NCBI GenBank assembly: GCA_001485605.1
Contig: FAON01000004.1
Coordinates: forward strand, 62,001-126,000
Reading direction: 5' to 3'
From: Candidatus Kryptobacter tengchongensis
GTDB lineage: Bacteria; Bacteroidota; Ignavibacteria; Kryptoniales; Kryptoniaceae
DNA: 64,000 nt
Positions 17,789 through 26,713 of this stretch are shown one piece after another. Position numbers and translations under genes: made by a program. A model generated the notes under the pieces. That model made no database searches and was not told the DNA's origin. It saw only the letters and a program-made list of their open reading frames with translations. Numbering within the stretch: the first letter of the stretch is position 1; each line of letters opens with the position of its first letter.

Positions 17789-20086
17789 ATGGATGAGTTA
17801 ATTTATGGACATAACCAAGAGAAAAACATAGTTGCGGTTCAACAGTTTGATGAATCAACCGTCCGAATTTACATAAGGGAAAAAGACACCGTAAGAGAGG
17901 AAATAAGAAAATTTTATCCATTCTTTTTCTTAAGCGATAAATCTTATATTGAGGGGTTTAACAAAAAATTTTGGCTTAAAAAACTTGCCGGTAACAACTT
18001 CTATCAATACGCCTGTGCCTTTGAAGATTTAACCGATATGTGGAATGCGATAAGATACATTTTGCGAAATTACAGCAATAAACATATGATAAAGGTTGAA
18101 TCATATATAGATACGGATATAATTTACCTTCGTCCCGACCCAGTTCATCAATTTTTGCTTCAAACTGGAATCACCCTTTTCAAAGGGATGGAATTTAATG
18201 ATGTGTATCGGATTCAACTTGACATTGAGACATACTCAAAGCATAGATTCAGTAATCCAGAAAGAATTGAAGATAGAATCATTCTCATTTCATTAACTGA
18301 TAACAGAGGATGGGAATATATAATTGACGGTCGCAAAAAATCAGAAAGACAGATGTTAATTGAACTTGTAGAGATAATACGCAAGAAAGACCCTGACATC
18401 ATTGAGGGGCATAACATTTTGAACTTTGACTTGCCTTATCTCATAAAAAGAGCAGAATTAAATGAAGTTGATCTTTCAATCGGAAGAGATGGAAGCAAAC
18501 CCAAAATAACAACAACGACCTATGACCGTGAAACGGTTTTTACAGGAATTGAAATTTATGGAAGACATATAATTGATACACTTATCCTTGTTCAATTGTA
18601 TGATTTTGTAAAGCGTGAGTTTGAAAGTTATTCACTCAAATATGTTTCAAAGTATTTTGGCATTACATCCGAAGATAGAATTTACATCCCTGGAGAAAAA
18701 ATTGCGTGGTATTGGGATAATGACCCAGATAGTTTAGTAAAATACGCTCTTCAAGATGCGCACGAAACAAGAAAACTTTCTGAACTTCTCACACCCCCAT
18801 ATTTTTACCTTACTCAGATGTTGCCATTTTCTTTTTGGCAAGTAATAAAATCTGGCTCCTCATCAAAAATTGAATCATTACTTGTTAGGGCTTATTTGAA
18901 GAGACGACATTCAATCCCCAAGCCTGATACGGGATTTCAAACCACAGGTGGTTACACGGATATATTTTATACTGGGGTATTTGAAAATGTAGCCCATGCG
19001 GATATTGAATCGCTTTATCCATCAATCATGATAAAGTTTAAAATTGCCCCACAAAAAGATGAACTCGGGATTTTCCTTCAAATGCTTGAAAGTTTGACAA
19101 AGATGCGCCTTGAGGCAAAGCACAAGATGAAAAACGCAACGACACCTGAAGAAAAATCAAAATATGACGCGGTACAATCCGCATTTAAAATTTTAATTAA
19201 TTCATTTTACGGCTATCTTGGATATAGCAGAGCTATTTTCAATGATTACGAAAGCGCCGATAAAGTAACCACAACCGGGCAGAAAATTTTGAAAAAACTT
19301 ATACTTGAAATAACAAATAGAGGTGGGAAGGTTATAGAAGCAGATACGGATGGGATTTACTTTATCCCGCCTGAGGAATTTAGCACAGATGAAGAAAAAG
19401 TTAAAGAATTTGTCAAAGATATCGCTTCAACCTTACCTGAAGGAATAAACCTTGCCTTCAACGGTATTTACAAAAAAATGCTAAGTTATAAAAAGAAAAA
19501 TTATGCCCTGCTTGACAAGAACGGAAACATAGAAATTAAGGGTGCTTCACTTATCTCAAGGGGAATGGAACCATTTGCAAGAAAGTATATAAGTGAATGT
19601 GTCAAATTTTTACTTAACAATGAAATTGAAAAAATCCATGAACTTTATAAATCCCTCTTTAAATCAATCGCCGAAAGAAAAATTGATATTTATGAGCTTG
19701 CGAAAACAGAAACATTGCGGGAACGACTTGATAGATACCAAGAACTCGTTAGACTTGGGAAAAGGAATAGAAGTGCAGCTTACGAGCTTGCCATTGCAAG
19801 TGGGCGAAATTACAGACAGGGGGATAAGATAACTTATTACATCACTGGCTCAAGTCCCGATGTTCGGTCATTTGAAAATTGTAAACTTGTTGATGATTGG
19901 AATCCATTAAGAAGAGATGAAAATGTTCAATATTACCTCTTTAAATTGAATGATTACACAAGAAGATTTGAAGTCTTCTTCAAACCAGAGGATTTTAAAA
20001 AAATTTTTTCATTAAAGGATGGGCTAAATTTTGACGATGTGCAGATAGTGACCAGAAAAATTTCAAGGGAAATTGATTTTGATTAA
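17789..20086 (+). CDS. family-B DNA polymerase with 3'-5' exonuclease
   Basis: All catalytic motifs are visible in 765 residues. The exonuclease has ExoI DIET with Asp145/Glu147, ExoII N212-F-D214 and ExoIII Y319...D323. The polymerase has motif [10 protein letters not shown] from Asp405, motif B with Lys467 and YG at 474-475, and motif C DTDG at 519-522. The protein is compact, close in length to archaeal replicative PolB and E. coli Pol II, with no extra domain. In a bacterium such an enzyme probably acts in repair or damage tolerance rather than replication (inference). It starts one base after the rRNA methyltransferase. Its stop overlaps that of the convergent B12-binding gene, so no terminator separates them. 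Confidence 0.93.
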   Translation: MDELIYGHNQEKNIVAVQQFDESTVRIYIREKDTVREEIRKFYPFFFLSDKSYIEGFNKKFWLKKLAGNNFYQYACAFEDLTDMWNAIRYILRNYSNKHMIKVESYIDTDIIYLRPDPVHQFLLQTGITLFKGMEFNDVYRIQLDIETYSKHRFSNPERIEDRIILISLTDNRGWEYIIDGRKKSERQMLIELVEIIRKKDPDIIEGHNILNFDLPYLIKRAELNEVDLSIGRDGSKPKITTTTYDRETVFTGIEIYGRHIIDTLILVQLYDFVKREFESYSLKYVSKYFGITSEDRIYIPGEKIAWYWDNDPDSLVKYALQDAHETRKLSELLTPPYFYLTQMLPFSFWQVIKSGSSSKIESLLVRAYLKRRHSIPKPDTGFQTTGGYTDIFYTGVFENVAHADIESLYPSIMIKFKIAPQKDELGIFLQMLESLTKMRLEAKHKMKNATTPEEKSKYDAVQSAFKILINSFYGYLGYSRAIFNDYESADKVTTTGQKILKKLILEITNRGGKVIEADTDGIYFIPPEEFSTDEEKVKEFVKDIASTLPEGINLAFNGIYKKMLSYKKKNYALLDKNGNIEIKGASLISRGMEPFARKYISECVKFLLNNEIEKIHELYKSLFKSIAERKIDIYELAKTETLRERLDRYQELVRLGKRNRSAAYELAIASGRNYRQGDKITYYITGSSPDVRSFENCKLVDDWNPLRRDENVQYYLFKLNDYTRRFEVFFKPEDFKKIFSLKDGLNFDDVQIVTRKISREIDFD

Positions 20087-20526
20087 GCGACTTTTTGCTT
20101 CTTGTTTTTTTCAAACCATTCTTTAATAAAATTAACGATCTCTGTTGTCAGAGTCCCAGGTGTAAAAATTTCAGCAACACCCATCTCTTTGAGCTTTGGT
20201 ATATCTTCATCTGGTATTATCCCCCCACCGATTAAAAGGACATCATCAAGACCCTTCTCCTTCATCAATTTTATTATTTTAGGAAAAATCGTCATATGCG
20301 CCCCGCTCAAAATACTAATGCCGATAACATCAACATCTTCCTGAATCGCAGCCGAGACTATCATCTCAGGTGTTTGCCTCAATCCTGTATAAATAACCTC
20401 CATTCCAGCATCTCTCAACGCAGCTGCTACAACCTTAGCCCCTCTGTCGTGACCATCAAGCCCTGCTTTTGCAATCAATACTCTTATCTTTCTCTCCATT
20501 TTCTCTTCGGTGGTTTTGTTTTTCAT
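20083..20526 (-). CDS. cobalamin-binding domain protein (methylmalonyl-CoA mutase C-terminal type)
   Basis: The 147-residue protein is a stand-alone B12-binding Rossmann domain. The axial-ligand motif AGLDGHDRG (D24-x-H26-x-x-G29) is the hallmark. ISILSGAH and [11 protein letters not shown] follow, as in the C-terminal domain of methylmalonyl-CoA mutase. It would bind adenosylcobalamin as the small subunit of a split acyl-CoA mutase. The large substrate-binding subunit is not in this window. The start at 20526 abuts an 11-base motif shared with two other genes. It converges tail to tail with the polymerase gene, and it makes the B12 import operon at 57184-60796 relevant. Confidence 0.92.
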   Translation of the reverse strand: MKNKTTEEKMERKIRVLIAKAGLDGHDRGAKVVAAALRDAGMEVIYTGLRQTPEMIVSAAIQEDVDVIGISILSGAHMTIFPKIIKLMKEKGLDDVLLIGGGIIPDEDIPKLKEMGVAEIFTPGTLTTEIVNFIKEWFEKNKKQKVA

Positions 20527-20537
20527 TTTGCAATAAC
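20527..20537 (-). repeat. GTTATTGCAAA motif, copy abutting B12-binding gene start
   Basis: The motif directly abuts the ATG at 20526, the same geometry as at gltX. It supports that ATG as the true start of the B12-binding protein over the internal Met10. Confidence 0.5.
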
Positions 20538-20581
20538 AATTTAAAAAACAAGCTTGATTTTTTCAAACCTTGAAAATTTAA

Positions 20582-21637
20582 TCATGCTGAATGAAAACGA
20601 ATTACAAATTTATTTCCAACTTGTTCAGAAGGCTCAACAATGATATGACCACCGTTCAATTCAATAATCCTCTGAAAAATTTTCAAGGCAAAAAGATTAT
20701 AACTGGGTTTATATTCAGAAAAAAGGTATGGGCTAAACAAAGTTTTGGCAGATTCAATTGTCAACTTTTTTGCTTCATCACGAATTCCTACAAAAACAAA
20801 TTTACCATCACTCCCCGCCCTTGTAACTTGAGAGATATGGATTTTTCCATTAAATGACATTGCCTCCGCTATCGCCTCAAAAAAAGTTAAAAACCCTATC
20901 TCAATCCAGTTCTCGTTTCCCTTTACGAGCGAATCCCTCCCAAAACTAAACTCAAAATTCACACCAGAAAATTTTTCCCTTATTTGCTCTGCAACTTTCT
21001 TAAGCAATAAGTTAATATCAAAAACTTTGATCTCAATCTCCTCAACCCCAGCTGAAATATCGTTAAGCCGTATAAAATATTCCGAAAGCTCAAACCATTT
21101 TCTCATTCTATTATAGTTCTCACGCAGGATATTTTTCATCTCCTCCCCGATTTCTTCACCTTCCAATATCATTTCAATAATTCCCCTTATAGATGAAAAG
21201 AGCTCTTTAACTTCACTTATAAAGAATTTTTCCGTCATCAATTGAACTTTTTTCGCTTCATTTTCAAGCGAACGCATTCTTAAAACAGATTTTACACGAG
21301 CGACAAGTTCCGTGAACCTTATTGGCTTATAAAGATATTCAACAGCACCGAGGTTAAAGCCACGCTCAAGATTTTCCTCGTCAACATATTGCCCAGTTAG
21401 AATTATAACAGGAATTTCTCTTGTGATGGGATTTTGCTTAAGTTTGAAAAGAGCAGTGAATCCATCCATAACAGGCATGCTTATATCAAGAAGTATAAGC
21501 TCTGGTTTTTTCTCCTGAGCAAGGGTTAACCCCGCAAGTCCATTATCTGCTGTTATGACATCATACCCCTCACTTTCAAGTGCATTTTTAAGTGTTTCTC
21601 TTAGTTCCTTTTCATCATCAACTATAAGGATTGCCAT
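20582..21637 (-). CDS. receiver domain fused to a degenerate histidine-kinase-like core
   Basis: I start at the ATG at 21637, where the receiver begins (MAILIVDDEKE). An upstream in-frame start would lie inside the preceding gene. Residues 1-120 are a complete receiver with Asp7/Asp8, phosphorylatable Asp51 and a Lys in LYKPI. The following about 230 residues resemble a HisKA plus HATPase core, but the expected phosphoacceptor His is absent (ISEVKELFSSIRGI). The N-box Asn is also not seen (FLTFFEAIAEAM), and the C-terminal G-boxes are weak. It ends with ALKIFQRIIELNGGHI as true kinases do. It probably works as a phosphorylation-controlled, non-kinase output or a very divergent kinase. Confidence 0.7.
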   Translation of the reverse strand: MAILIVDDEKELRETLKNALESEGYDVITADNGLAGLTLAQEKKPELILLDISMPVMDGFTALFKLKQNPITREIPVIILTGQYVDEENLERGFNLGAVEYLYKPIRFTELVARVKSVLRMRSLENEAKKVQLMTEKFFISEVKELFSSIRGIIEMILEGEEIGEEMKNILRENYNRMRKWFELSEYFIRLNDISAGVEEIEIKVFDINLLLKKVAEQIREKFSGVNFEFSFGRDSLVKGNENWIEIGFLTFFEAIAEAMSFNGKIHISQVTRAGSDGKFVFVGIRDEAKKLTIESAKTLFSPYLFSEYKPSYNLFALKIFQRIIELNGGHIIVEPSEQVGNKFVIRFHSA

Positions 21638-21647
21638 TTTTAAAATT

Positions 21648-22208
21648 TTATTTTGTTTGGGAAGAAACGGTTTGTTCCTGTGCCGTTCCCACTCCCGCCG
21701 TTTCTTCCCCGATGACAAGTTTCTCCTCAAACTCTTTAACTTCCATCAGAAGTTTCTCTATTCTCCTGCATCCCTGTTCTATTGCCTTAACATCTCTCAA
21801 TGTCTCATTATCATATGGAAATCTTCTCTCTATCCTCGCAGAAGCGCTCATTATTATGGTCAGCGGATTGTAAATCAAATCCCTCAAAGAGAAGGTAAAA
21901 TCCTTCACTGCTTTTAACCTTGCAATTTGAGTTTCATACTGTTTAATCTGTTCCATCCTCATTTTTTCCTCTCTGTGTCTCTGCTCCTGCAAATTAACAA
22001 GCTTCACAAATAAATAAGATAATCCCCATATCCATAACAGCGAATCAAAATGAGTGAATATATCAGAAACTGATACTATCCCCTCTTTTACCCTCTTAAA
22101 AAGATCAAGTGTCGTGAAAAGGTAATAAAGGTAAATTATAACGGCTGAAAAAAGCGCGGGATGTTTCAATATAAACCCTTCTACAAACTCACGCCATATT
22201 TTTTTCAT
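21648..22208 (-). CDS. membrane protein with coiled coil and a His-less HisKA-like helix
   Basis: The 186-residue protein has two membrane segments (about 15-33 and 52-70). A long charged coiled coil follows (KLVNLQEQRHREEKMRM, about 70-98), then FTFSLRDLIYNPLTIIMSA. That last stretch resembles the dimerisation box of histidine kinases (SH.LRNPLT.I) but has no histidine at the phosphoacceptor position. No ATPase domain follows. It lies ten bases before the receiver gene and is preceded by a strong GGAGG site, so the two products probably work together. I do not recognise a named family. Confidence 0.6.
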   Translation of the reverse strand: MKKIWREFVEGFILKHPALFSAVIIYLYYLFTTLDLFKRVKEGIVSVSDIFTHFDSLLWIWGLSYLFVKLVNLQEQRHREEKMRMEQIKQYETQIARLKAVKDFTFSLRDLIYNPLTIIMSASARIERRFPYDNETLRDVKAIEQGCRRIEKLLMEVKEFEEKLVIGEETAGVGTAQEQTVSSQTK

Positions 22209-22211
22209 CTC

Positions 22212-22313
22212 TTAAACCTCCGTTTGATTTTTAGAACTAACGAGCGGAATTTCAACCCTAAAACTTATTTCCTTGTCAATCTTCCTATCATGCTCTTTAA
22301 TTTTTTGCAACAT
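22212..22313 (-). CDS. possible 33-residue protein at the head of the kinase-like operon
   Basis: An ATG at 22313 lies just downstream of a good promoter. It opens 33 codons ending in a TAA that overlaps the spacer after the GGAGG site of the next gene, a common sign of translational coupling. The product MLQKIKEHDRKIDKEISFRV is followed by EIPLVSSKNQTEV. The FRVEIPL end is reminiscent of the last strand of histidine-kinase ATPase domains, so this could be a remnant. It has no Shine-Dalgarno sequence. Real translation is uncertain. Confidence 0.35.
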   Translation of the reverse strand: MLQKIKEHDRKIDKEISFRVEIPLVSSKNQTEV

Positions 22314-22335
22314 ATCAATTCAAGGATCTACTGTT

Positions 22336-22364
22336 AATGTAAATTATTTTTTCGTCAAGGTCAA
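22336..22364 (-). promoter_or_regulatory. predicted promoter for the kinase-like operon
   Basis: TTGACC (22364-22359) and TACATT (22341-22336) on the minus strand are 17 bases apart. The predicted start of transcription lies about 15 bases before the small ORF. Confidence 0.55.
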
Positions 22365-22547
22365 GTGAAATTGAGAACTTCCTCAACTCCAAAAGCATTA
22401 AAACTAAAGGAAAATTAAGAAAATTTAACTTAACATTCAATCTTTTTGGGCTTTGGAATTGAAAAAGTTAGGGGTTAAATTTTAAAAAAGGAAACATAGA
22501 GATTTAAAAAATCTGACAAGGTTGAAACTAAACTTCAAAACTATAAG
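22365..22547. other. divergent intergenic stretch
   Basis: This AT-rich spacer separates the minus-strand kinase-like operon from the plus-strand permease gene. The only signal I see is a weak plus-strand promoter candidate, TTGGAA (22453-22458), 17 bases, TAAATT (22476-22481). No ORF, repeat or stable hairpin is evident. Confidence 0.4.
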
Positions 22548-23765
22548 ATGTCGTTTGAACTTTTCATTACAAAAAGATATATCAAATCAACACGGATAAC
22601 GGGCTTTATTTCACTAATCACTTTGATTTCAATTGTCGGGGTAATGCTTGGGACATCTGCTTTGATAATTGCAATTTCAATTTCAAACGGTTTTGAAAGA
22701 GAACTGAAAGAAAAAGTAATAGGTTTCACATCCCACATCCAAGTTTCAAAATTTGATGTGAGATATTTTGATAAGGACGACTGGCAAAGTTTTGAAAAGA
22801 TAAAGATGATCCCAAATGTCAACGCAGTTTCTCCTTTCGCAGGTAGAGAAGCAATGATAAGATCAAAATATGGAATTGAAGGGGTTTATTTAAAGGGGAT
22901 TTTACCTGAATATGATTTTTCAATAATAAAAAGAAGCATAATTGAGGGTGAATATAATTTTAACGAAAGCGACGGCATACCGAAAATAATAATTGGGAAA
23001 AAACTTGCTAATAAGCTCGGAGTTGAATTAGGTGATAAGGTTATAATTCTTGCAATTGACCCCGACAATCCTTATTTTTCCGCTCCAAGAATTGAACAAT
23101 TTAAAGTTTCTGGAATTTATGAAACAGGGATGGCTGAATATGACGATATTTTCGTTTATGTTTTACTTAAACATGCGCAGTATTTGTTTGACCTTGGGAA
23201 TAAGGTCAGCGGTTTTGATGTGATGGTTAAAAATGTTGATTTTATTAACGAAACAGCCATTTCAATTCAAGATAATCTTGGTTATCCATACTACGCAAGG
23301 ACAATGTATCAAATGTATAGAAATCTTTTCGCTTGGCTTGAACTTCAAAAGAAACCCGTTCCAATTGTCCTTGGGTTGATAATAATTGTTGCGGTTTTCA
23401 ATATAATTGGGACTCTTCTGATGATGGTTCTTGAAAAAATGAAAGAAATAGGTATTTTAAAGTCAATGGGGGTGAATTCAAAAGGTATAATGAAAATTTT
23501 CGTTTATCAGGGTATGTTTATTGGAATTGCTGGGACAACGCTTGGTAATATTCTGGCGTATATTTTATGTTCAATTCAATTGAAATATAAACCTTTATCT
23601 CTCCCTGAAGATATTTATTTTATGAATTCTGTGCCTATTTTACTTCAATTTGAAACTTTCACAATTGTATCCATTGCTTCACTTATTCTTTGCTTTTTTG
23701 CGACGCTTATACCTTCAATGATAGCCTCACGAATTCAACCAGTTGAAGCAATAAGATTTGCGTAA
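22548..23765 (+). CDS. LolC/LolE-type lipoprotein-release ABC permease
   Basis: The 405-residue protein starts MSFELFITKRYIKS, the usual beginning of LolC/E proteins. The topology is one N-terminal membrane segment (21-45), a large periplasmic MacB-like domain (about 50-260) and three C-terminal segments of the FtsX fold (from about 273). EKMKEIGILKSMG at about 297-309 is the coupling region that contacts the ATPase. It extracts lipoproteins from the inner membrane for transfer to the outer membrane. The LolD ATPase gene is not adjacent. No clear Shine-Dalgarno site precedes it. Confidence 0.88.
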   Translation: MSFELFITKRYIKSTRITGFISLITLISIVGVMLGTSALIIAISISNGFERELKEKVIGFTSHIQVSKFDVRYFDKDDWQSFEKIKMIPNVNAVSPFAGREAMIRSKYGIEGVYLKGILPEYDFSIIKRSIIEGEYNFNESDGIPKIIIGKKLANKLGVELGDKVIILAIDPDNPYFSAPRIEQFKVSGIYETGMAEYDDIFVYVLLKHAQYLFDLGNKVSGFDVMVKNVDFINETAISIQDNLGYPYYARTMYQMYRNLFAWLELQKKPVPIVLGLIIIVAVFNIIGTLLMMVLEKMKEIGILKSMGVNSKGIMKIFVYQGMFIGIAGTTLGNILAYILCSIQLKYKPLSLPEDIYFMNSVPILLQFETFTIVSIASLILCFFATLIPSMIASRIQPVEAIRFA

Positions 23766-23820
23766 AATTTGAAACTTTCCCTAAAACTGATTAATTTTTG
23801 ATAAAAAACTCTTCAAGGCT

Positions 23821-24960
23821 TTGAAGCAAACGCTGAAAATAATTTGGAGACATGAGCTATTCAGGATTTTATTTTTGATAACTTTGACATTGTTTTTCAC
23901 TTCATCAATAATTTATCTTATTGAGAGATCAAAAAATGAGCAGTTTTCCTCAATTTTTGATGGTTTATGGTGGGCAATTGTTACAATGACCACGGTTGGA
24001 TATGGTGATAAAGTTCCAGCGACAGCACTTGGAAAGCTCATTGGATTTGTTGTGATGTTTTCAGGGGTTATTTTGGTTTCAATGTTTACCGCAACAATAT
24101 CATCAATTTTTGTCACAAAGAAAATAAAAGAAAGAGAGGGACTTGAAAAAGTGAATGCCTTGGGACATATTGTGATTTGTGGATGGAATAAAGATACCGA
24201 AAGGATGATAAAAGCCCTTGACAATCTCGGGAAAAAAAGAAAAATTCAAATTGTGCTTATCAACAACTTACCGCCTGAAAAAGTTGAACAATTGAAGAAC
24301 ACATATAGAAACATTGAAATAAACTTCGTTCGTGGCGATTTTACACGTGAATCAATTCTTGAAAAAGCCAACATAAAACAGGCGAAAGAAGTTGTAATAC
24401 TGCCTGATGAGACACTTTCACCCCTTCCATCGGATGAAAAAACACTAATAGCCACGCTCAACATAAAATCGTTAAATCCAAAAGCGAAAGTTTATGCTCA
24501 TATAATTGACAGAGACAACGCTGGCAACCTCAAGAGAGCAAACGCAGATGAAATAATTATAAGCAATGAATATCTCCCATCGCTAATTGCAGATCAAATT
24601 GTTTCCCCTGGGGTTGTCCAAATTTTATCTTTGTTATTCAATGAAGATTCAACCATAAGGATATTTCGTATGAAGATTCCACCGAGGTTCATCGGGAAAA
24701 ATTACCTTGAGCTTTTCAATTATCTCAAAACGGAGAAAAATTATCTTTTACTCGGGTTTATCTCAGATGAGGAAGGGATAACGCTTGAAAACATCCTATC
24801 ACATGATTACACGGAGATTGATGCATTTATTGAGAAAAAACTCAAAGAGGCTGGACTAAGTATAAAATCATCTTACATCAAATTGAATCTAAATCCACCG
24901 CTTGATTATATTATCAGTGAAAAAGACGATGCGGTTGTGCTCGGCAATATAACTGAATAA
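23821..24960 (+). CDS. two-segment potassium channel with RCK (TrkA) domains
   Basis: The start is a TTG at 23821. The 379 residues hold a membrane segment at about 15-34, a pore helix and selectivity filter TTVGYGD (57-63), and a second segment ending around 93. A TrkA-N Rossmann domain starts at GHIVICGWN and a TrkA-C-like domain follows from about 270. This is the Kch/MthK plan: a K+-selective tetrameric channel gated by ligand binding to RCK domains. The cyclic-nucleotide-binding gene begins six bases after its stop, so the two may form one regulated unit. Confidence 0.9.
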   Translation: MKQTLKIIWRHELFRILFLITLTLFFTSSIIYLIERSKNEQFSSIFDGLWWAIVTMTTVGYGDKVPATALGKLIGFVVMFSGVILVSMFTATISSIFVTKKIKEREGLEKVNALGHIVICGWNKDTERMIKALDNLGKKRKIQIVLINNLPPEKVEQLKNTYRNIEINFVRGDFTRESILEKANIKQAKEVVILPDETLSPLPSDEKTLIATLNIKSLNPKAKVYAHIIDRDNAGNLKRANADEIIISNEYLPSLIADQIVSPGVVQILSLLFNEDSTIRIFRMKIPPRFIGKNYLELFNYLKTEKNYLLLGFISDEEGITLENILSHDYTEIDAFIEKKLKEAGLSIKSSYIKLNLNPPLDYIISEKDDAVVLGNITE

Positions 24961-24966
24961 ACAAGA

Positions 24967-25476
24967 ATGGAAATTGAAAAAGAAACACTAAAGAAAATAC
25001 CGCTTTTTAACGGACTCAAGGAAGAACACTTTGAACTTTTAAAACAAATAATTCGCATCAGAGAATTTGATGAGGGAACGGTTGTGATAAAGGAAGGTGA
25101 AAGTGGAGAAGAGATTTACATTTTGCTTGAGGGGGAGGTTGAGGTATCAAAATCACTTGTCCTTAAGCTCCCTGGCTATGAGCTTGGACAAAAGGAAAAG
25201 TCGCTTACAAGACTTACCTCTGCTACATTTCCATTTTTCGGTGAGATGGTTTTATTCAATGATAAAGCTGAAAGGACCGCGACAGTGGTAGCAGTCAAAC
25301 ATTGTAAATTTGGAATTATTTACAAAAGCGAATTTATAAAACTTGCTGAGTCAAATAGTGAAATAGGTTATATCCTATACAAAAACATTGCAAATGTCCT
25401 TGCGGAGAGATTGAGAAAAGCAAACAATGACATTTTAAAATTAACAACCGCATTAACTCTGATTTTGAGCAAATAA
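24967..25476 (+). CDS. stand-alone cyclic nucleotide-binding domain protein
   Basis: The 169 residues form one CAP-type beta-roll. The signature GEEIYILLEGEVEV at about 42-55 is followed by the phosphate-binding cassette FGEMVLFNDKAERTATV, which keeps the Arg that holds the cyclic phosphate. An insertion of about 20 residues lies between the strands (around 60-80). The C-terminal helix continues for about 35 residues without a DNA-binding domain. It directly follows the K+ channel gene (six bases), so the simplest inference is a separate ligand-sensing subunit for that channel. Confidence 0.85.
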   Translation: MEIEKETLKKIPLFNGLKEEHFELLKQIIRIREFDEGTVVIKEGESGEEIYILLEGEVEVSKSLVLKLPGYELGQKEKSLTRLTSATFPFFGEMVLFNDKAERTATVVAVKHCKFGIIYKSEFIKLAESNSEIGYILYKNIANVLAERLRKANNDILKLTTALTLILSK

Positions 25477-25489
25477 AAGTGAAAAAATT

Positions 25490-26713
25490 ATGCTTGAATT
25501 TAAAAATAAATTAGCTGCGAAGAAATACGGACTTGACCCCGACAAAATAGCGATGAAAATCAACGCTCAAAAAAACATAGAACTTCTTGGAAACGATTTG
25601 ACATTTATAGGTGTAAGAGAAAAAGAAAGAACAAAACATGTTCATCGTTTACATCCTTATCTTGGCAAATTCATCCCTCAACTTGTGGAAGTTTTTCTTA
25701 AAAAATTTTTCAAACCCGGACAAACTGTCTTAGATCCGTTTTCTGGTTCGGGTACAACCCTTATTGAAGCAAATGTTCTTGGAATAAATTCAGTGGGGAT
25801 AGAGCTATCTTACTTCAATGTTCTGATACAACAGGTTAAAACGAGGAAGTATAATTTAGAAGAGGTAGAACATGAGATAAAAGATGCCTTAAAAAGACTA
25901 CAAAGGTTTTCGCTTGAGTTACAGAAAGACGATCAAACACTTTTTAAGACCGCTTTCCCGAGATTTGAAACGGATAACGAGTATTTAAAAATGTGGTTCT
26001 CAGAAAGGGCTCTTCAAGAAATACTATTTTACAAGTCTATTATAAAGGATTATAAGAATCAAGATGTGCTTATGATTATCCTATCAAGATCTGCAAGGTC
26101 TGCGAGATTAGTGCCTCATTATGATTTGGCTCGACCAAAAGAACCTGTTAGAGAAAGATATTGGTGCATAAAACATAAAAGATATTGCGAACCAATAAAT
26201 GAAGCGTTTAAGTTTATAAAAAAGTATAGCTATGATACTATAAAAAGGCTTAAAGAATTTGATAAGATAAGAACTGATGCTTTCATTAAAATAATTCAGG
26301 GTGACGCAAGGTATGTAAAATTGCCTGAAGAAATAAAAATAGATGGGGTTTTCACTTCACCTCCATATGTCGGACTTATTGATTACCATGAGCAACATAG
26401 ATATGCTTATGAGCTTTTTAACTTCCCGAGGTATGACGATCTTGAGATAGGACCTGCATTTAAAGGACAAAGCGAGCAAGCAAGAAAAGAATATGTGGAA
26501 AGCATGATCAGTGTGTTTAAAAACATATCACAAAATCTTGAAAAAGGCGCCCCCATATTTATAGTGGCTAATGATAAATTCCAACTGTTTCCCGAAATTG
26601 GGCTAAAGTCTGATCTTGAGCTTGCAGAAGTATTCCATAGACCAGTTCTTATGCGCACCGAAAGGGACAATGGTGAATTTTTTGAATCTATATTTTATTT
26701 CAGGAAAAAATGA
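25490..26713 (+). CDS. DNA methyltransferase of a type II restriction-modification system
   Basis: The 407-residue protein has the SAM-binding motif I DPFSGSGTT at 82-90 and the catalytic motif IV SPPY at 290-293. About 200 residues that could hold the target-recognition region lie between them. SPPY favours N4-cytosine methylation, although some N6-adenine enzymes share it. The motif order (I first, IV late) is unlike the common beta class. The stop overlaps the start of the endonuclease gene by four bases, the tight coupling expected of a restriction-modification pair. The modification protects host DNA from that nuclease. Confidence 0.88.
   Translation: MLEFKNKLAAKKYGLDPDKIAMKINAQKNIELLGNDLTFIGVREKERTKHVHRLHPYLGKFIPQLVEVFLKKFFKPGQTVLDPFSGSGTTLIEANVLGINSVGIELSYFNVLIQQVKTRKYNLEEVEHEIKDALKRLQRFSLELQKDDQTLFKTAFPRFETDNEYLKMWFSERALQEILFYKSIIKDYKNQDVLMIILSRSARSARLVPHYDLARPKEPVRERYWCIKHKRYCEPINEAFKFIKKYSYDTIKRLKEFDKIRTDAFIKIIQGDARYVKLPEEIKIDGVFTSPPYVGLIDYHEQHRYAYELFNFPRYDDLEIGPAFKGQSEQARKEYVESMISVFKNISQNLEKGAPIFIVANDKFQLFPEIGLKSDLELAEVFHRPVLMRTERDNGEFFESIFYFRKK

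Noticed and set aside
21638-21730. 31-residue basic extension of the receiver protein
   Set aside because: It overlaps the end of the membrane-protein gene. The receiver fold begins exactly at the ATG at 21637.
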